A stretch of 48,488 nt of DNA from Scytonema sp. RU_4_4 (lineage in GTDB: Bacteria > Cyanobacteriota > Cyanobacteriia > Cyanobacteriales > Nostocaceae), in contig JAAUSC010000028.1 in NCBI GenBank assembly GCA_012031965.1, positions 1 through 48,488 of the forward strand, written 5' to 3'. Positions 8,090-16,313 of the stretch are shown piece after piece (the stretch's first letter is position 1; each line of letters starts with the position of its first letter). The notes below the pieces were generated by a model. It searched no databases. It was not told where the DNA came from and saw nothing but the letters and a program-made list of their open reading frames with translations. The position numbers and the translations under genes were made by a program.

Positions 8090-8602
8090 ATGAACAGTCT
8101 CATTTCTCCTATATGGATGCATCCTGCAAAGCTATTCATAACTGGAATAGCAGTGACCTTAAACGTTTTTTTGACTGCTTCAAATGAGGCTTGGGCGCAG
8201 TCAAAAAGCCAGACGATTAAAGAAAAAATCCAGACCCTACAAAACTCCAATCAGCGTTGGATTCAAATTGACCTTTCAGATCAACGCTTAATCGCTTGGA
8301 ATGGTAACACACCCGTCTACACAGTTATTGTTTCCACAGGTAAGAAATCCACCCCAACTCCTACTGGTGTTTTTCAAATTCAATCTAAGCACAAGTCTGC
8401 TCGCATGCAGGGTAGGGACTATGATATTCCCAACGTTCCACATACTATGTATTACAGCGGAAGTTATGCAATTCATGGTGCTTACTGGCATAAAAAATTT
8501 GGGACACCAGTGAGTCATGGGTGTGTCAATGTGGCTCCCAAAAGGGCTAGGTGGCTATTTAACTGGGCGTCAATAGGAACACCAGTGGTAGTGAAAAGGT
8601 AG
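8090..8602 (+). CDS. Secreted L,D-transpeptidase (YkuD family)
   Basis: A 170-residue protein if started at ATG 8090; the frame opens at TTG 8075. It has a signal peptide of about 31 residues with a hydrophobic core (LFITGIAVTLNVFLT) and cleavage likely after EAWA. The YkuD catalytic domain follows, with IQIDLSDQRLIAW at its start, STGKKSTPTPTGVF, and the active-site block ending SHGCVNV, where Cys is the nucleophile. Such enzymes form 3-3 peptidoglycan cross-links or attach proteins to peptidoglycan in the periplasm. It is short, with only the catalytic domain. It converges with the Hsp70-like gene across a 30-bp perfect palindrome. Confidence 0.88.
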   Translation: MNSLISPIWMHPAKLFITGIAVTLNVFLTASNEAWAQSKSQTIKEKIQTLQNSNQRWIQIDLSDQRLIAWNGNTPVYTVIVSTGKKSTPTPTGVFQIQSKHKSARMQGRDYDIPNVPHTMYYSGSYAIHGAYWHKKFGTPVSHGCVNVAPKRARWLFNWASIGTPVVVKR

Positions 8603-8611
8603 GGAATGGGT

Positions 8612-8641
8612 TTGTAGTAAGCGCTTAAGCGCTTACTACAA
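8612..8641. terminator. 30-bp perfect palindrome between convergent genes
   Basis: TTGTAGTAAGCGCTT is followed directly by its exact reverse complement. Placed between two convergent stops, it could act as a bidirectional terminator. The same GTAGTAGCGCTT-like core recurs at 21169-21199, so it is also a dispersed repeat. Confidence 0.6.
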
Positions 8642-8648
8642 GACATGT

Positions 8649-10247
8649 TTAACTCAGCTGTGCTACAAGTTGATTCTCCAAGAGCGTTTCATTTGTCAAC
8701 AAGTCCTCAACCGTGATTCGTAAAAAGCGTTGTTCATCGACTTGAAAACGGACTTTGATGCGATCGCTCCCTGGAAACCCTGGCGGTGTCAGTTGAGCAA
8801 TTGATCTCGCACCATCTTTATCGTTGAGGGGTTTGACGTTCGTTTGGTTGCTTGCAATACTGCGAGTAATCAGGCGATCGCCATCAAAATAAACTTCTGT
8901 ACCGCCTGTGTCTGCTCCCAATTCGCCCATAATTAATTCAACACTGGGCTGACTCTCCACAGAAGCACCCAAAACTAATTCTACTGGCTGACTCATAGGG
9001 TAAGGCTGACCAGATCTAATAATAGGATGCCAATTATGACTTTTGTTGCGGCGGTCCCAGTAACGGATACCATAACTATGGTAAAGAAAATCTTTCACCT
9101 CCACGTCTTGAGCAACTTGTAAAGCACCTTGAGCAATAGCTTCAAAAGGACGCTCGCAACGAATTTTTTCTGGTTCAAAATACTGCTTAATCCATGTTTG
9201 TACTGCAGACAGTTGCACAGTACCACCAACGAGTAAAACAGCGTTAATATCTGAAACTTCTATTCCCTGGCGTCGTGCTTGCTGTAACAGGGAATTCATC
9301 GACTCATCAAGTCGTTCAAAAAACGCGTGTTCTGTGAGGATAGTGTCTAGAGTATCGCGGTTGAGTTCTAGCTCATAACTCTCAAACGTCTCATCGTTGA
9401 AATAAATTTCACTCGCTTGGGTTTGGGTTGAAAGTTGAATCTTCACCCTTTCCGCCAGTCGCGTTGTCAAAGGACTCACCACCAACTCTTGAGTTTTGGC
9501 AAAGTAATCAACTATCCAATTATCAATGTCAGTACCACCCAAATTTTGCCCAGCTTTTGCCAACACACGAGCAGTTTTTACCTTTTGCTTTGAGTCTTCT
9601 GCTAAGGACTTATGACCCCATTTGAGAAGAAACCCTACAGGCTTTTGAATTCTTTGTACGGTTTTATCCAGCCGCACGAGAGATAAATCTAACGTTCCGC
9701 CGCCAAAATCAATCACCAAGAGAATTTCTTGGTCTACCATACCATACCCTAAAGCTGCTGCCGTCGGTTCATCTAGCATCCGCACCTGTTCAACGCTTAG
9801 AGCTTGGCAAACTTGTCCTAGCCAGTGGCGATAAGCCTCAAAGCTGTCTACTGGTACAGTTAACACCAGAGAGTCTATTCCCCCTTGCAGTGGTACCAAC
9901 TGCTCAATGACTTGAGAGAGAAACCATTGTCCAACCTTCTCAAAGGTGATGATTTGTCCATCCAGTTCTGGTAAAAAACCTTGGATGTCTGCACCAATAC
10001 CGCGTTTGAAACTGCGGAAAAATCGCGGGTCACTTTTTAAGTCTAGACCGCGATCGCGCACTTGTTGACCCACTAAGAGTTGCCTTTTTGAGGCATCTTC
10101 AACATAAAGCAAGCTAGGAATGAGTGGGGGGTTAAGACCTTGTTGAATAGATAAACCAGGTATGTTGAGAGTTTCTGGTTGTTGAGTAACAGAATTCCAG
10201 CGAGCGATAACTGTGTTGCTTGTACCAAAATCTATTGCTATTGCCAT
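8649..10247 (-). CDS. Hsp70/DnaK-family ATPase, short form
   Basis: A 532-residue member of the Hsp70/actin ATPase superfamily. Residues about 1-370 form the nucleotide-binding domain: IDFGTSNTVIA (phosphate 1), LLVIDFGGGTLDLSLV (phosphate 2), NLGGTDID and LLVGGTVQLSAVQ (adenosine motif). The C-terminal 150 residues are a reduced beta-rich substrate domain (PYPMSQPVEL, DRIKVRFQVDEQRFLRITV) without the helical lid of DnaK. It is about 100 residues shorter than canonical DnaK and starts like the cyanobacterial Hsp70-like proteins annotated only as Hsp70 family. It probably acts in cytoplasmic protein folding or quality control, with client unknown. No DnaJ or GrpE gene is adjacent. Confidence 0.85.
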   Translation of the reverse strand: MAIAIDFGTSNTVIARWNSVTQQPETLNIPGLSIQQGLNPPLIPSLLYVEDASKRQLLVGQQVRDRGLDLKSDPRFFRSFKRGIGADIQGFLPELDGQIITFEKVGQWFLSQVIEQLVPLQGGIDSLVLTVPVDSFEAYRHWLGQVCQALSVEQVRMLDEPTAAALGYGMVDQEILLVIDFGGGTLDLSLVRLDKTVQRIQKPVGFLLKWGHKSLAEDSKQKVKTARVLAKAGQNLGGTDIDNWIVDYFAKTQELVVSPLTTRLAERVKIQLSTQTQASEIYFNDETFESYELELNRDTLDTILTEHAFFERLDESMNSLLQQARRQGIEVSDINAVLLVGGTVQLSAVQTWIKQYFEPEKIRCERPFEAIAQGALQVAQDVEVKDFLYHSYGIRYWDRRNKSHNWHPIIRSGQPYPMSQPVELVLGASVESQPSVELIMGELGADTGGTEVYFDGDRLITRSIASNQTNVKPLNDKDGARSIAQLTPPGFPGSDRIKVRFQVDEQRFLRITVEDLLTNETLLENQLVAQLS

Positions 10248-10434
10248 ACTTTTTTCATTATCTCACGCAAAGATGCAAACCGTGAGATTATTTTCCCATT
10301 AGCCATTGTATGTTTAAGAGCGTGTTACTTTCGCACTGCTGACATAGGACATATCGCTATTCGCCGCCACTTCTTTAGATTTAACTCATTTTTGCCCAAA
10401 AGTGATGAGTCTCCAATATATAAGTTATCTATCA

Positions 10435-10460
10435 AAAATGTCAATCAATATTGACATTTT
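10435..10460. other. Palindrome upstream of the Hsp70-like gene
   Basis: AAAATGTCAA and TTGACATTTT flank a 6-base centre within the 466-bp AT-rich gap 10248-10713. It could be an operator or a weak terminator. Nothing else in that gap is recognisable. Confidence 0.35.
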
Positions 10461-10713
10461 ATTATTTAAAATCTCTTGACAAAAAGGAAATCAAGATAAT
10501 TTTTTCAAAAAGTTATACATGTACCTTTTGGCAGTTATGTCAAGTATGTTAAATTATTTTTAATATATGAAAGAGATATAAAGTTCAACAGCCAGAGTCA
10601 AAAAAGCTTTCAAGTGAGGGAACAATAACACCTGGAATTTACCAGTGGCTAGTATTCGCCGCTGGTGCATCCTCTATCTAACCATCAGATTCTTCACCAC
10701 AACGGAGAAAATC

Positions 10714-10932
10714 ATGAATAATCGGCAACCATCAGACTCTAAGCACTGTGTAGGAAATATTAAGAATGGAATTTGGGTGTTTGGTCTCTCGTCATGGCTA
10801 TTTGGTATAACTGATCGCAGTATTGCTTCGTTTTCTGATGGCTATCTGTCTGCTTCGGATATAACGCAACTATTCACTGCAGCAACTTTTTTTGTGGCTT
10901 GGTTGTTTCTCAAGCCTAGATCTAGGCGTTAG
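10714..10932 (+). CDS. Small hypothetical membrane protein
   Basis: A 72-residue ORF. ATG 10714 was chosen because a GGAGA ribosome-binding sequence precedes it at 10704-10708; the frame stays open upstream to 10645. It has two moderately hydrophobic stretches (IWVFGLSSWLFGI and LFTAATFFVAWLFL), so it may cross or associate with the membrane. The last codons (KPRSRR) run into a GC-rich repeat that begins about 10917, so the natural C-terminus may have been altered. I do not recognise a family, and no partner gene adjoins it. Confidence 0.45.
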   Translation: MNNRQPSDSKHCVGNIKNGIWVFGLSSWLFGITDRSIASFSDGYLSASDITQLFTAATFFVAWLFLKPRSRR

Positions 10933-11022
10933 CGTTAGCTCCGCGCCCCCTATGCCTAACGGTACGCTTCCGCTATCGGGGCTAGCGGTGCGATAGCACT
11001 TCGCCCGTGGGGTTCTAGCTTG
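10917..11022. repeat. GC-rich compound palindromic repeat
   Basis: A block of stacked short inverted units (AGCGTTAGC, CGCTATCGGGGCTAGCGGTGCG and similar). It resembles the dispersed GC-rich palindromes of Nostocales and stands out from AT-rich flanks. It touches the stop codon of the small upstream ORF. Confidence 0.55.
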
Positions 11023-11491
11023 AAAAAAGCAGAGGAGCCACTGCGGTCTTAAAGAATAAAAAACAATCTTCTATTGCCTTTGAAGTGACTTCTGTTTTCC
11101 ACCAATGAGCGTAAATTTTACTGTTCTAAAAAAAAGGATTTCATGCCAGACTTGAACGGGTAAAAAACCTAACTAGAATCACAGCAAAAAAATGAAGCAT
11201 TTTCAGCTAGCTCCTACTATATGGGAAGCACTCTCCAGAACTGTTCACTTATGCATAATTACTTATTTAAATGGAGTTTAAATCAAGTGTAATAACTAAA
11301 TTCAGTAGGTAGTTCATAGCTCGTAAACAGAAAAAACTTTTAAAATTTTCCGTAAAGATTCACATTGCCGTTGTATTGACTTAGAGTCATTGAAGAATTT
11401 CTAAATCATGAATTATGAATGAATAAATGCGATTTTCTAGATGTGCAACGAGAAATCCTGATTTTAGTAAAGTAGGATAACTCCTCATGAG
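11023..11491. other. Non-coding gap
   Basis: AT-rich sequence between the small ORF and the MITE-like element. I see no supported gene, tRNA or array in it. Confidence 0.5.
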
Positions 11492-11723
11492 TATAGCGCC
11501 TCTAAGTTGAGTGCAATACATCAAGGGCGTTGCTGATTTGAAGTATGAATTTGATTTTGTCATGCTCAATGTAGCGTCCCGCAGCGCGTGTCCCCTTGGG
11601 ATGAGCGCGCAATGAAGCATCTGCGCAGGAGTTACGAATTGCGCGCAGCGGGAGCGCAGGGCATAGGTCATCCCGCAGGGTACACAGATAAATCTGTACT
11701 GCATTCAAAACAGAAGCGCTATA
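11492..11723. repeat. MITE-like element, about 232 bp, with nested repeats
   Basis: The left end TATAGCGCCTCTAAGTTGAG is an imperfect inverted copy of the right end (CAAAACAGAAGCGCTATA, with a GTACTGCATT extension). The interior carries GC-rich palindromes (CCCGCAGCGCG, GCGCGCAGCGGGAGCGC) and, at 11525-11550, a 26-mer that recurs with two mismatches at 14043-14068. It lies 65 bp upstream of the subtilase start. Confidence 0.6.
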
Positions 11724-11788
11724 TCATTTCGACATAGGGAAATCTAAAATTATTCACGATTCAGAATTCTTCAATATATCCTGCTAAG

Positions 11789-13567
11789 ATGTTGCAGAAA
11801 TTCAACTTCAATAGATTCAATCAAGGTCAAATGAGACACCAAAAATTATCTCCAGGACTGCTATTAGCATTTGAAGATTATCAACGGGAAGGACAGGAAG
11901 CTTTAGCTCCGCAGATTAGAATGCTGAGTATAGTTCCCCCCAAAAACAATCTCAAGCCAACCCGTAGTATAGTTTTTATCTACTGTGATGAAAATGCAGA
12001 CCTGAGTTATCTATCACAATATGGTATTGAAGTCAATCAAAATACAGGACATGTCCGGACAGCGTTCTTACCTATACAAAGCTTAGACGCCTTATCTGAT
12101 GATCCTACTATTGAGCGCATCAAGCCATCACGCAAACTTGAACTGCGGATGGACATTTCTAAAACCACAGTACACATACCAGAGTTTACAAGGAAAAATA
12201 GTAATCTTACTGGTAAGGGAGTGATTATCGGTATTATCGACAGCGGTATTGATCCGAAGCACCCCGCCTTTGCAGGACGCATTTTACGCATTTGGGACCA
12301 AACACTGTCTGGTCCTGGAGTGACAGAGGGGAAATACGGAGCAGAATTAACTGACTCGCTCCTCACAGTTTCCCAAGATACGAACGGTCATGGGACTCAC
12401 GTTGCTGGAATTGCTGCTGGTGTCGATCCTACTTATTGTGGTGTCGCACCAGAGGCAGAATTGCTCATCGTTAAGAGCGACTTGGATGAAGGTCACATTG
12501 CTGATGCTGTCCGTTACATCTTCCGGGTTGCCAGAGAATTAGGACGTCCAGTCGTGGTTAATATGAGCTTGGGCGGACACTTTGATCCTCACGACGGAAG
12601 CGACTCGCTGTCAAAAATCATTGACTCTGAAACTGGTCCTGGACGTATAGTTTGCTGTGCTGCAGGTAACGAGGGCAACGATAACATTCACGCTCAAGCA
12701 GTTGTTCCTGCTGGTAAAACTCATACCATGCGCTTCAACGTACCATTTAATCAAACGAGCATCGCATTCTTAAATGGCTGGTACTCTAGCGCAGGTCAAT
12801 TAGAAGTGTCCTTGCGTAGTCCTAACGGTTTCGTCACCCCTTTCCAACCAGTCATTACTGATGGCAACTATATCAAAGAACATACCTTGCAAGATGCGCA
12901 GTTGCAAATCGCAACACCAGGACGCGATCCAGGCAACGGCGACTATAATGTTTTGATACAAATTCGTGGTAAAGGAAAGAAGAATTACAGTACGCCTGTA
13001 CCTGGTGGAATTTGGCAATTGCGGTTTAAAAACACTTCATCCAAAAATGTGCGGCTGGATGTGTGGACATTAGATGGGTCAGTGTTATTCACAGGTAAGA
13101 GTGTGGCTGACTCCGTGAAAATTGGTTCACCTGGATGTGCCAGCAGTGCAATTACAGTTGCTGCTTATACAACCAGAGAGAAGTACACCGACATAGACAA
13201 CAAAGTGGAAGAGTTTGGCTTCCCTTTGAATACAGTTTCTGATTTCAGCAGCGAAGGACCTCTGAGGAATGATGCTCAAAAACCGGATGTCACAGCACCA
13301 GGAGCGATGATTGTTTCCGCTCTTTCCTCCAATGCCAATTATGATCGCTCAATGATCATTAATTCCAAGTTCGTGGCGTTAGCTGGTACGAGTATGGCTG
13401 CACCCTTCATCACTGGCTTGGTTGCACTGCTGTTGCAGCGTGACCCCAACCTCGACCCCGCTGCTATTAAAGAACTGCTACGTAAAAACAGTTCTATACC
13501 AGGAAAAGCAGCGGGAACCTTTGATAACAAATGGGGTTATGGACTGATTAATGCGCTTAATCTGTAG
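11789..13567 (+). CDS. Subtilisin-like serine protease (peptidase S8) with propeptide-like N-domain
   Basis: A 592-residue S8 endopeptidase. Residues about 58-120 resemble an I9-type propeptide (SIVFIYCDENADL to RKLELR). The catalytic domain follows with Asp151 (GIIDSGID), His201 (NGHGTHVAG), oxyanion-hole Asn294 (CAAGNEGN) and Ser535 (LAGTSMAAP), so the triad is complete. An insertion of about 140 residues (about 305-445) before the last catalytic segment has the beta-rich look of the jelly-roll or PA-like inserts seen in large subtilases. There is no signal peptide, so it is likely cytoplasmic or exported by another route. A MITE lies just upstream. A separate small gene resembling its propeptide follows 123 bp downstream in the same direction. 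Confidence 0.9.
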   Translation: MLQKFNFNRFNQGQMRHQKLSPGLLLAFEDYQREGQEALAPQIRMLSIVPPKNNLKPTRSIVFIYCDENADLSYLSQYGIEVNQNTGHVRTAFLPIQSLDALSDDPTIERIKPSRKLELRMDISKTTVHIPEFTRKNSNLTGKGVIIGIIDSGIDPKHPAFAGRILRIWDQTLSGPGVTEGKYGAELTDSLLTVSQDTNGHGTHVAGIAAGVDPTYCGVAPEAELLIVKSDLDEGHIADAVRYIFRVARELGRPVVVNMSLGGHFDPHDGSDSLSKIIDSETGPGRIVCCAAGNEGNDNIHAQAVVPAGKTHTMRFNVPFNQTSIAFLNGWYSSAGQLEVSLRSPNGFVTPFQPVITDGNYIKEHTLQDAQLQIATPGRDPGNGDYNVLIQIRGKGKKNYSTPVPGGIWQLRFKNTSSKNVRLDVWTLDGSVLFTGKSVADSVKIGSPGCASSAITVAAYTTREKYTDIDNKVEEFGFPLNTVSDFSSEGPLRNDAQKPDVTAPGAMIVSALSSNANYDRSMIINSKFVALAGTSMAAPFITGLVALLLQRDPNLDPAAIKELLRKNSSIPGKAAGTFDNKWGYGLINALNL

Positions 13568-13643
13568 TTTGACATAGAGGTGAGTGCATTAAGTCTCTAT
13601 AACGATAGGTAATCACAACTTAATAATTTGATAAGTTGATAAT

Positions 13644-13667
13644 AGGGCAAGCAATTTTGTTTGCCCT
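13644..13667 (+). other. Hairpin between subtilase and propeptide-like gene
   Basis: AGGGCAA (13644-13650) pairs with TTGCCCT (13661-13667). It could partly terminate or attenuate read-through from the protease gene into the downstream small gene, or stabilise mRNA ends. Confidence 0.45.
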
Positions 13668-13690
13668 TGTTGACTTACTGGAAGGTTTTT

Positions 13691-13969
13691 ATGAATTATC
13701 AAAAGCTAGATACCGCCCTTGCAGTAGCGCTCAATGATGTTAATAACTCACAAGAGCCTAGTTTAAAAGTGTTTATTCATACCAATATAGACTCAAAAAA
13801 TACTGAGAAAACGACTGTATTAGAAAATTTAGGTGTTACAGATGTGACTCCTGAAAAGGATGTTTTCACAGCAACCCTATCACCAAATGCAATTTCTCAG
13901 TTGTCCGAGCAGCCTTGGGTGCAGTCTATTAAGCTGTCTCAAAAGCTGCGTTTGCTTAATCGTAAGTAA
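13691..13969 (+). CDS. Stand-alone subtilisin-propeptide-like (I9-type) protein, probable protease inhibitor
   Basis: A 92-residue protein. ATG 13691 is preceded by GGAAGG (13680-13685); the frame is open upstream without a better start. Residues about 27-92 align by eye with residues 59-120 of the upstream protease. LKVFIHTN matches IVFIYCDE, and VLENLGV matches LSQYGI. FTATLSPNAISQLSEQPWVQ matches RTAFLPIQSLDALSDDPTIE, and SIKLSQKLRL matches RIKPSRKLEL. This is the fold of subtilase propeptides (inhibitor family I9), which inhibit and help fold the mature enzyme. A free copy could act in trans as inhibitor or chaperone; that is inference from homology and adjacency. It has no signal peptide, matching the protease. 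Confidence 0.75.
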   Translation: MNYQKLDTALAVALNDVNNSQEPSLKVFIHTNIDSKNTEKTTVLENLGVTDVTPEKDVFTATLSPNAISQLSEQPWVQSIKLSQKLRLLNRK

Positions 13970-13972
13970 AAA

Positions 13973-14013
13973 GCACCAAGTGCAATGCTCCTTTGTGGGG
14001 CTGCACTTAGTGC
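13973..14013. terminator. Hairpin between convergent genes
   Basis: GCACCAAGTGCA (13973-13984) pairs with TGCACTTAGTGC (14002-14013) with one mismatch. It lies just after the stop of the propeptide-like gene and before the convergent crtO stop. There is no T-run, so termination is uncertain. Confidence 0.4.
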
Positions 14014-14042
14014 GATTGTGCTTCAAGTTGCTTCGCATAATC

Positions 14043-14068
14043 GGGCGTTGCTGAATCGAAGTATGAAT
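14043..14068. repeat. 26-mer shared with 11525-11550
   Basis: GGGCGTTGCTGAATCGAAGT followed by ATGAAT occurs here, and at 11525-11550 with two mismatches. The sequence resembles an insertion-sequence or MITE end. The two copies bracket the subtilase/propeptide-like gene pair. Confidence 0.5.
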
Positions 14069-14109
14069 CATGCCACACCGTACCTGTACGGCTGTCGGTG
14101 TTGGGTAGT

Positions 14110-15804
14110 TCACCCAATCCTAAACACGGATTCAACTGTTGATTTAATCGAATCCCGTGCGTCCTTGAGTGTCTGTGCTATGGGCTGCTTATTCTGCAAA
14201 AAGATTCGCGCACAATTGCGTCCTGGCATTCCTGAAATCGAACCACCGGGATGAGTTCCCGCACCTGTCAAAAACAAACCCTCAATGGGTGTTTTGTAGT
14301 TCGCAATCTCTGGCAAGGGACGGAAAAATACCATCTGATCTAAAGTCATATCAATATGGTAGTAATTCCCTTTATAGGCACCTAATCTTTCTCCTAATTC
14401 CGCTGGACTTTCCACACGACGGGCAATGATTGCGTTTTTCACATTTGGTGCGTAGTCTGCTAGCTTATCAATCACTCTGTCTGCGACTTTGTGCTTTAAT
14501 TCATCCGTCCACCCTGTACCATTTAAACCTGTGCCTTCTGCACCTGCAATTTGATACGGAGAGAAAAACTCAATCCATACGGTATGTTTACCAGGTGGAG
14601 CCATTGATGGGTCTAACATTGTTGGCACAACCACATACATTGAAGGATCAGAATCTGGAATTTCTCCTAATGTACATTTACTATGAGCTTGTTCTACATG
14701 AGCAACAGAATCTGCAATCAAAACAGATCCAATGAGGTATTCATCCTTGTGTTCGTGATGTTCAAAGCGCAGTGGTTCGTTTAAAGCCAAGTCTATCTTG
14801 AGGATAGTTTCGTTATTGTTGACAATGCGACGTTCTAATCTTTCCCGTAAATTTGGATCGGCAGCATCTACATCGTTGGTATCCATTAATTGCAGAAACA
14901 GACGCTTAGCATCAATGTTTGAAATGACCCCATGTTTAGCACGGTATTCTATGCCATTTGCCACCTGCACACCAACAGCAGAACCATTATCAACCAAAAC
15001 TTTTTTAACTTGCTGGTCTGTTAAGATAACGCCGCCTTTACTTGTCACCAAGTTTACCAAGGCTTGCACCAATGCACCAGTACCGCCACGCGGTCTAGCC
15101 ATTCCTGGATTATGACGCATCGCCATCATAATTGCACCAATAGCAAGGGTTTTTTGGGACGGAGGCGCACCAAGTTCTGATGCAAGTCTAGAGAGAGGCG
15201 CTTTCAGAAATTCTGAATCAAACCACTCGTTAAGAATATCCTCCGCACTGGTTAACATATTGCGAACAAAGTCCAGTGTTTTGGAAGGTGAACCAATAAC
15301 TGAAAATAAATCTTTAAGCTTTGCAATGTCGTAGTTGCCAAGAATATCCAAAACTGACTTGGGAGGTGCGTTAAATATAGGAATCATTGCACCAATTGCT
15401 CGTTGCCAGTAGTCTGTAAATTCTGCATATTTTCTGGCATCGCGTTCACTATAACGAGCGATTCCTGCACAAGTTTTTTCTACTGATTTATGACCTAAGA
15501 AATACTTGCCATCAGGATGAGGACAGAAAACAACTGGATCACACTCTAGATATTGTAAACCGTATTTTTCCAGTTCTAATTCTTGTACGACTGGTCCTAG
15601 ATGAATAAACTCGTGGTCAATCGCACACAAGTTAAACCTAAATCCAGGAGCTTCCTGTGGTAAAGATTCTTCTGTCGTTGCTGCACCACCTGGAACAGAA
15701 CGCTTTTCCAATAGCAGGACACTATAGCCAGCTTTCAGCAAATAAGCAGCACAAACTAACCCGTTATGTCCTGCTCCAATAATGACAACATCATACTCTT
15801 GCAT
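14110..15804 (-). CDS. crtO: Beta-carotene ketolase, CrtO type
   Basis: A 564-residue FAD-dependent enzyme of the phytoene-desaturase superfamily. It matches the cyanobacterial CrtO that introduces the 4-keto group of beta-carotene to give echinenone. It starts with the dinucleotide-binding motif VVIIGAGHNGLVCAAYLL (residues 6-23) and ends with the family signature LFLTGAGTHPGGSISGMPGR. Internal blocks typical of CrtO include LEKRSVPGGAATTE, CAIDHEFIHLGPV, LNEWFDSEFLKAPLSRL and GVISNIDAKRLFLQLMDTN. Length is right for the family. CrtO is distinct from the membrane CrtW ketolase. No other carotenoid gene is adjacent; cruP lies about 29 kb away. Confidence 0.88.
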   Translation of the reverse strand: MQEYDVVIIGAGHNGLVCAAYLLKAGYSVLLLEKRSVPGGAATTEESLPQEAPGFRFNLCAIDHEFIHLGPVVQELELEKYGLQYLECDPVVFCPHPDGKYFLGHKSVEKTCAGIARYSERDARKYAEFTDYWQRAIGAMIPIFNAPPKSVLDILGNYDIAKLKDLFSVIGSPSKTLDFVRNMLTSAEDILNEWFDSEFLKAPLSRLASELGAPPSQKTLAIGAIMMAMRHNPGMARPRGGTGALVQALVNLVTSKGGVILTDQQVKKVLVDNGSAVGVQVANGIEYRAKHGVISNIDAKRLFLQLMDTNDVDAADPNLRERLERRIVNNNETILKIDLALNEPLRFEHHEHKDEYLIGSVLIADSVAHVEQAHSKCTLGEIPDSDPSMYVVVPTMLDPSMAPPGKHTVWIEFFSPYQIAGAEGTGLNGTGWTDELKHKVADRVIDKLADYAPNVKNAIIARRVESPAELGERLGAYKGNYYHIDMTLDQMVFFRPLPEIANYKTPIEGLFLTGAGTHPGGSISGMPGRNCARIFLQNKQPIAQTLKDARDSIKSTVESVFRIG

Positions 15805-16065
15805 AAATGAAATTTTGTATCTATATCTTCTTTCTGAGATTACAAATTCTTACAAAGAATTCCATCGTTCGGCAGTTATAGAAATGCTGGTTTAGAAGAA
15901 AATAGAAAATTGACTAAACAAACTGGCTAATTGTTTATTGCGATTTTTTGGGCAATTAGTCTATCTCTAGCAGTGAATTTGCTACAGTCTATCCATTTTC
16001 AAAACTCAATTGTTGCATTTAACATTCATTTGTTACTAAATCTTATACCAAAAGTTCAAGAAAAA

Positions 16066-16307
16066 TGGGAGTATCCCAATTTTGCAAATTTACCAAAATG
16101 ATGAGTTGTCATTGCGAATGAAGCGCAGCGTAGCGGTTCCTCTTAGGAACTAGCGGAATGTAGACCCCGAAGGGGGCTTCCCGCTTCTTAGCAATCGCAA
16201 AGTCTAGATGCTGCGATTGCTTCGCTCCATTTCATTACGTATGCCCTTCGGGCACGCTGCGCTAACGCAATGACAAAAGATGTTTTTACACATTTGGGAT
16301 GCTCCCA
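16066..16307. repeat. Nested palindromic repeats (outer MITE-like, inner REP-like)
   Basis: Outer ends: TGGGAGTATCCCAATTTTGC at 16066 is an imperfect inverse of ACACATTTGGGATGCTCCCA ending at 16307. Inside, TTGTCATTGCG (16106-16116) and CGCAATGACAA (16266-16276) are perfect inverted ends of a second, GC-rich element of 171 bp. The right outer end stops 6 bp before the stop codon of the DUF2993 gene. The rest of the 15805-16313 gap is AT-rich and shows nothing else. Confidence 0.6.
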
Positions 16308-16313
16308 GAAAAA

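Noticed and set aside
11387-11708. Overlapping 105- and 68-codon minus-strand ORFs
   Set aside because: They consist of palindromic repeat and MITE sequence and show no protein family features.
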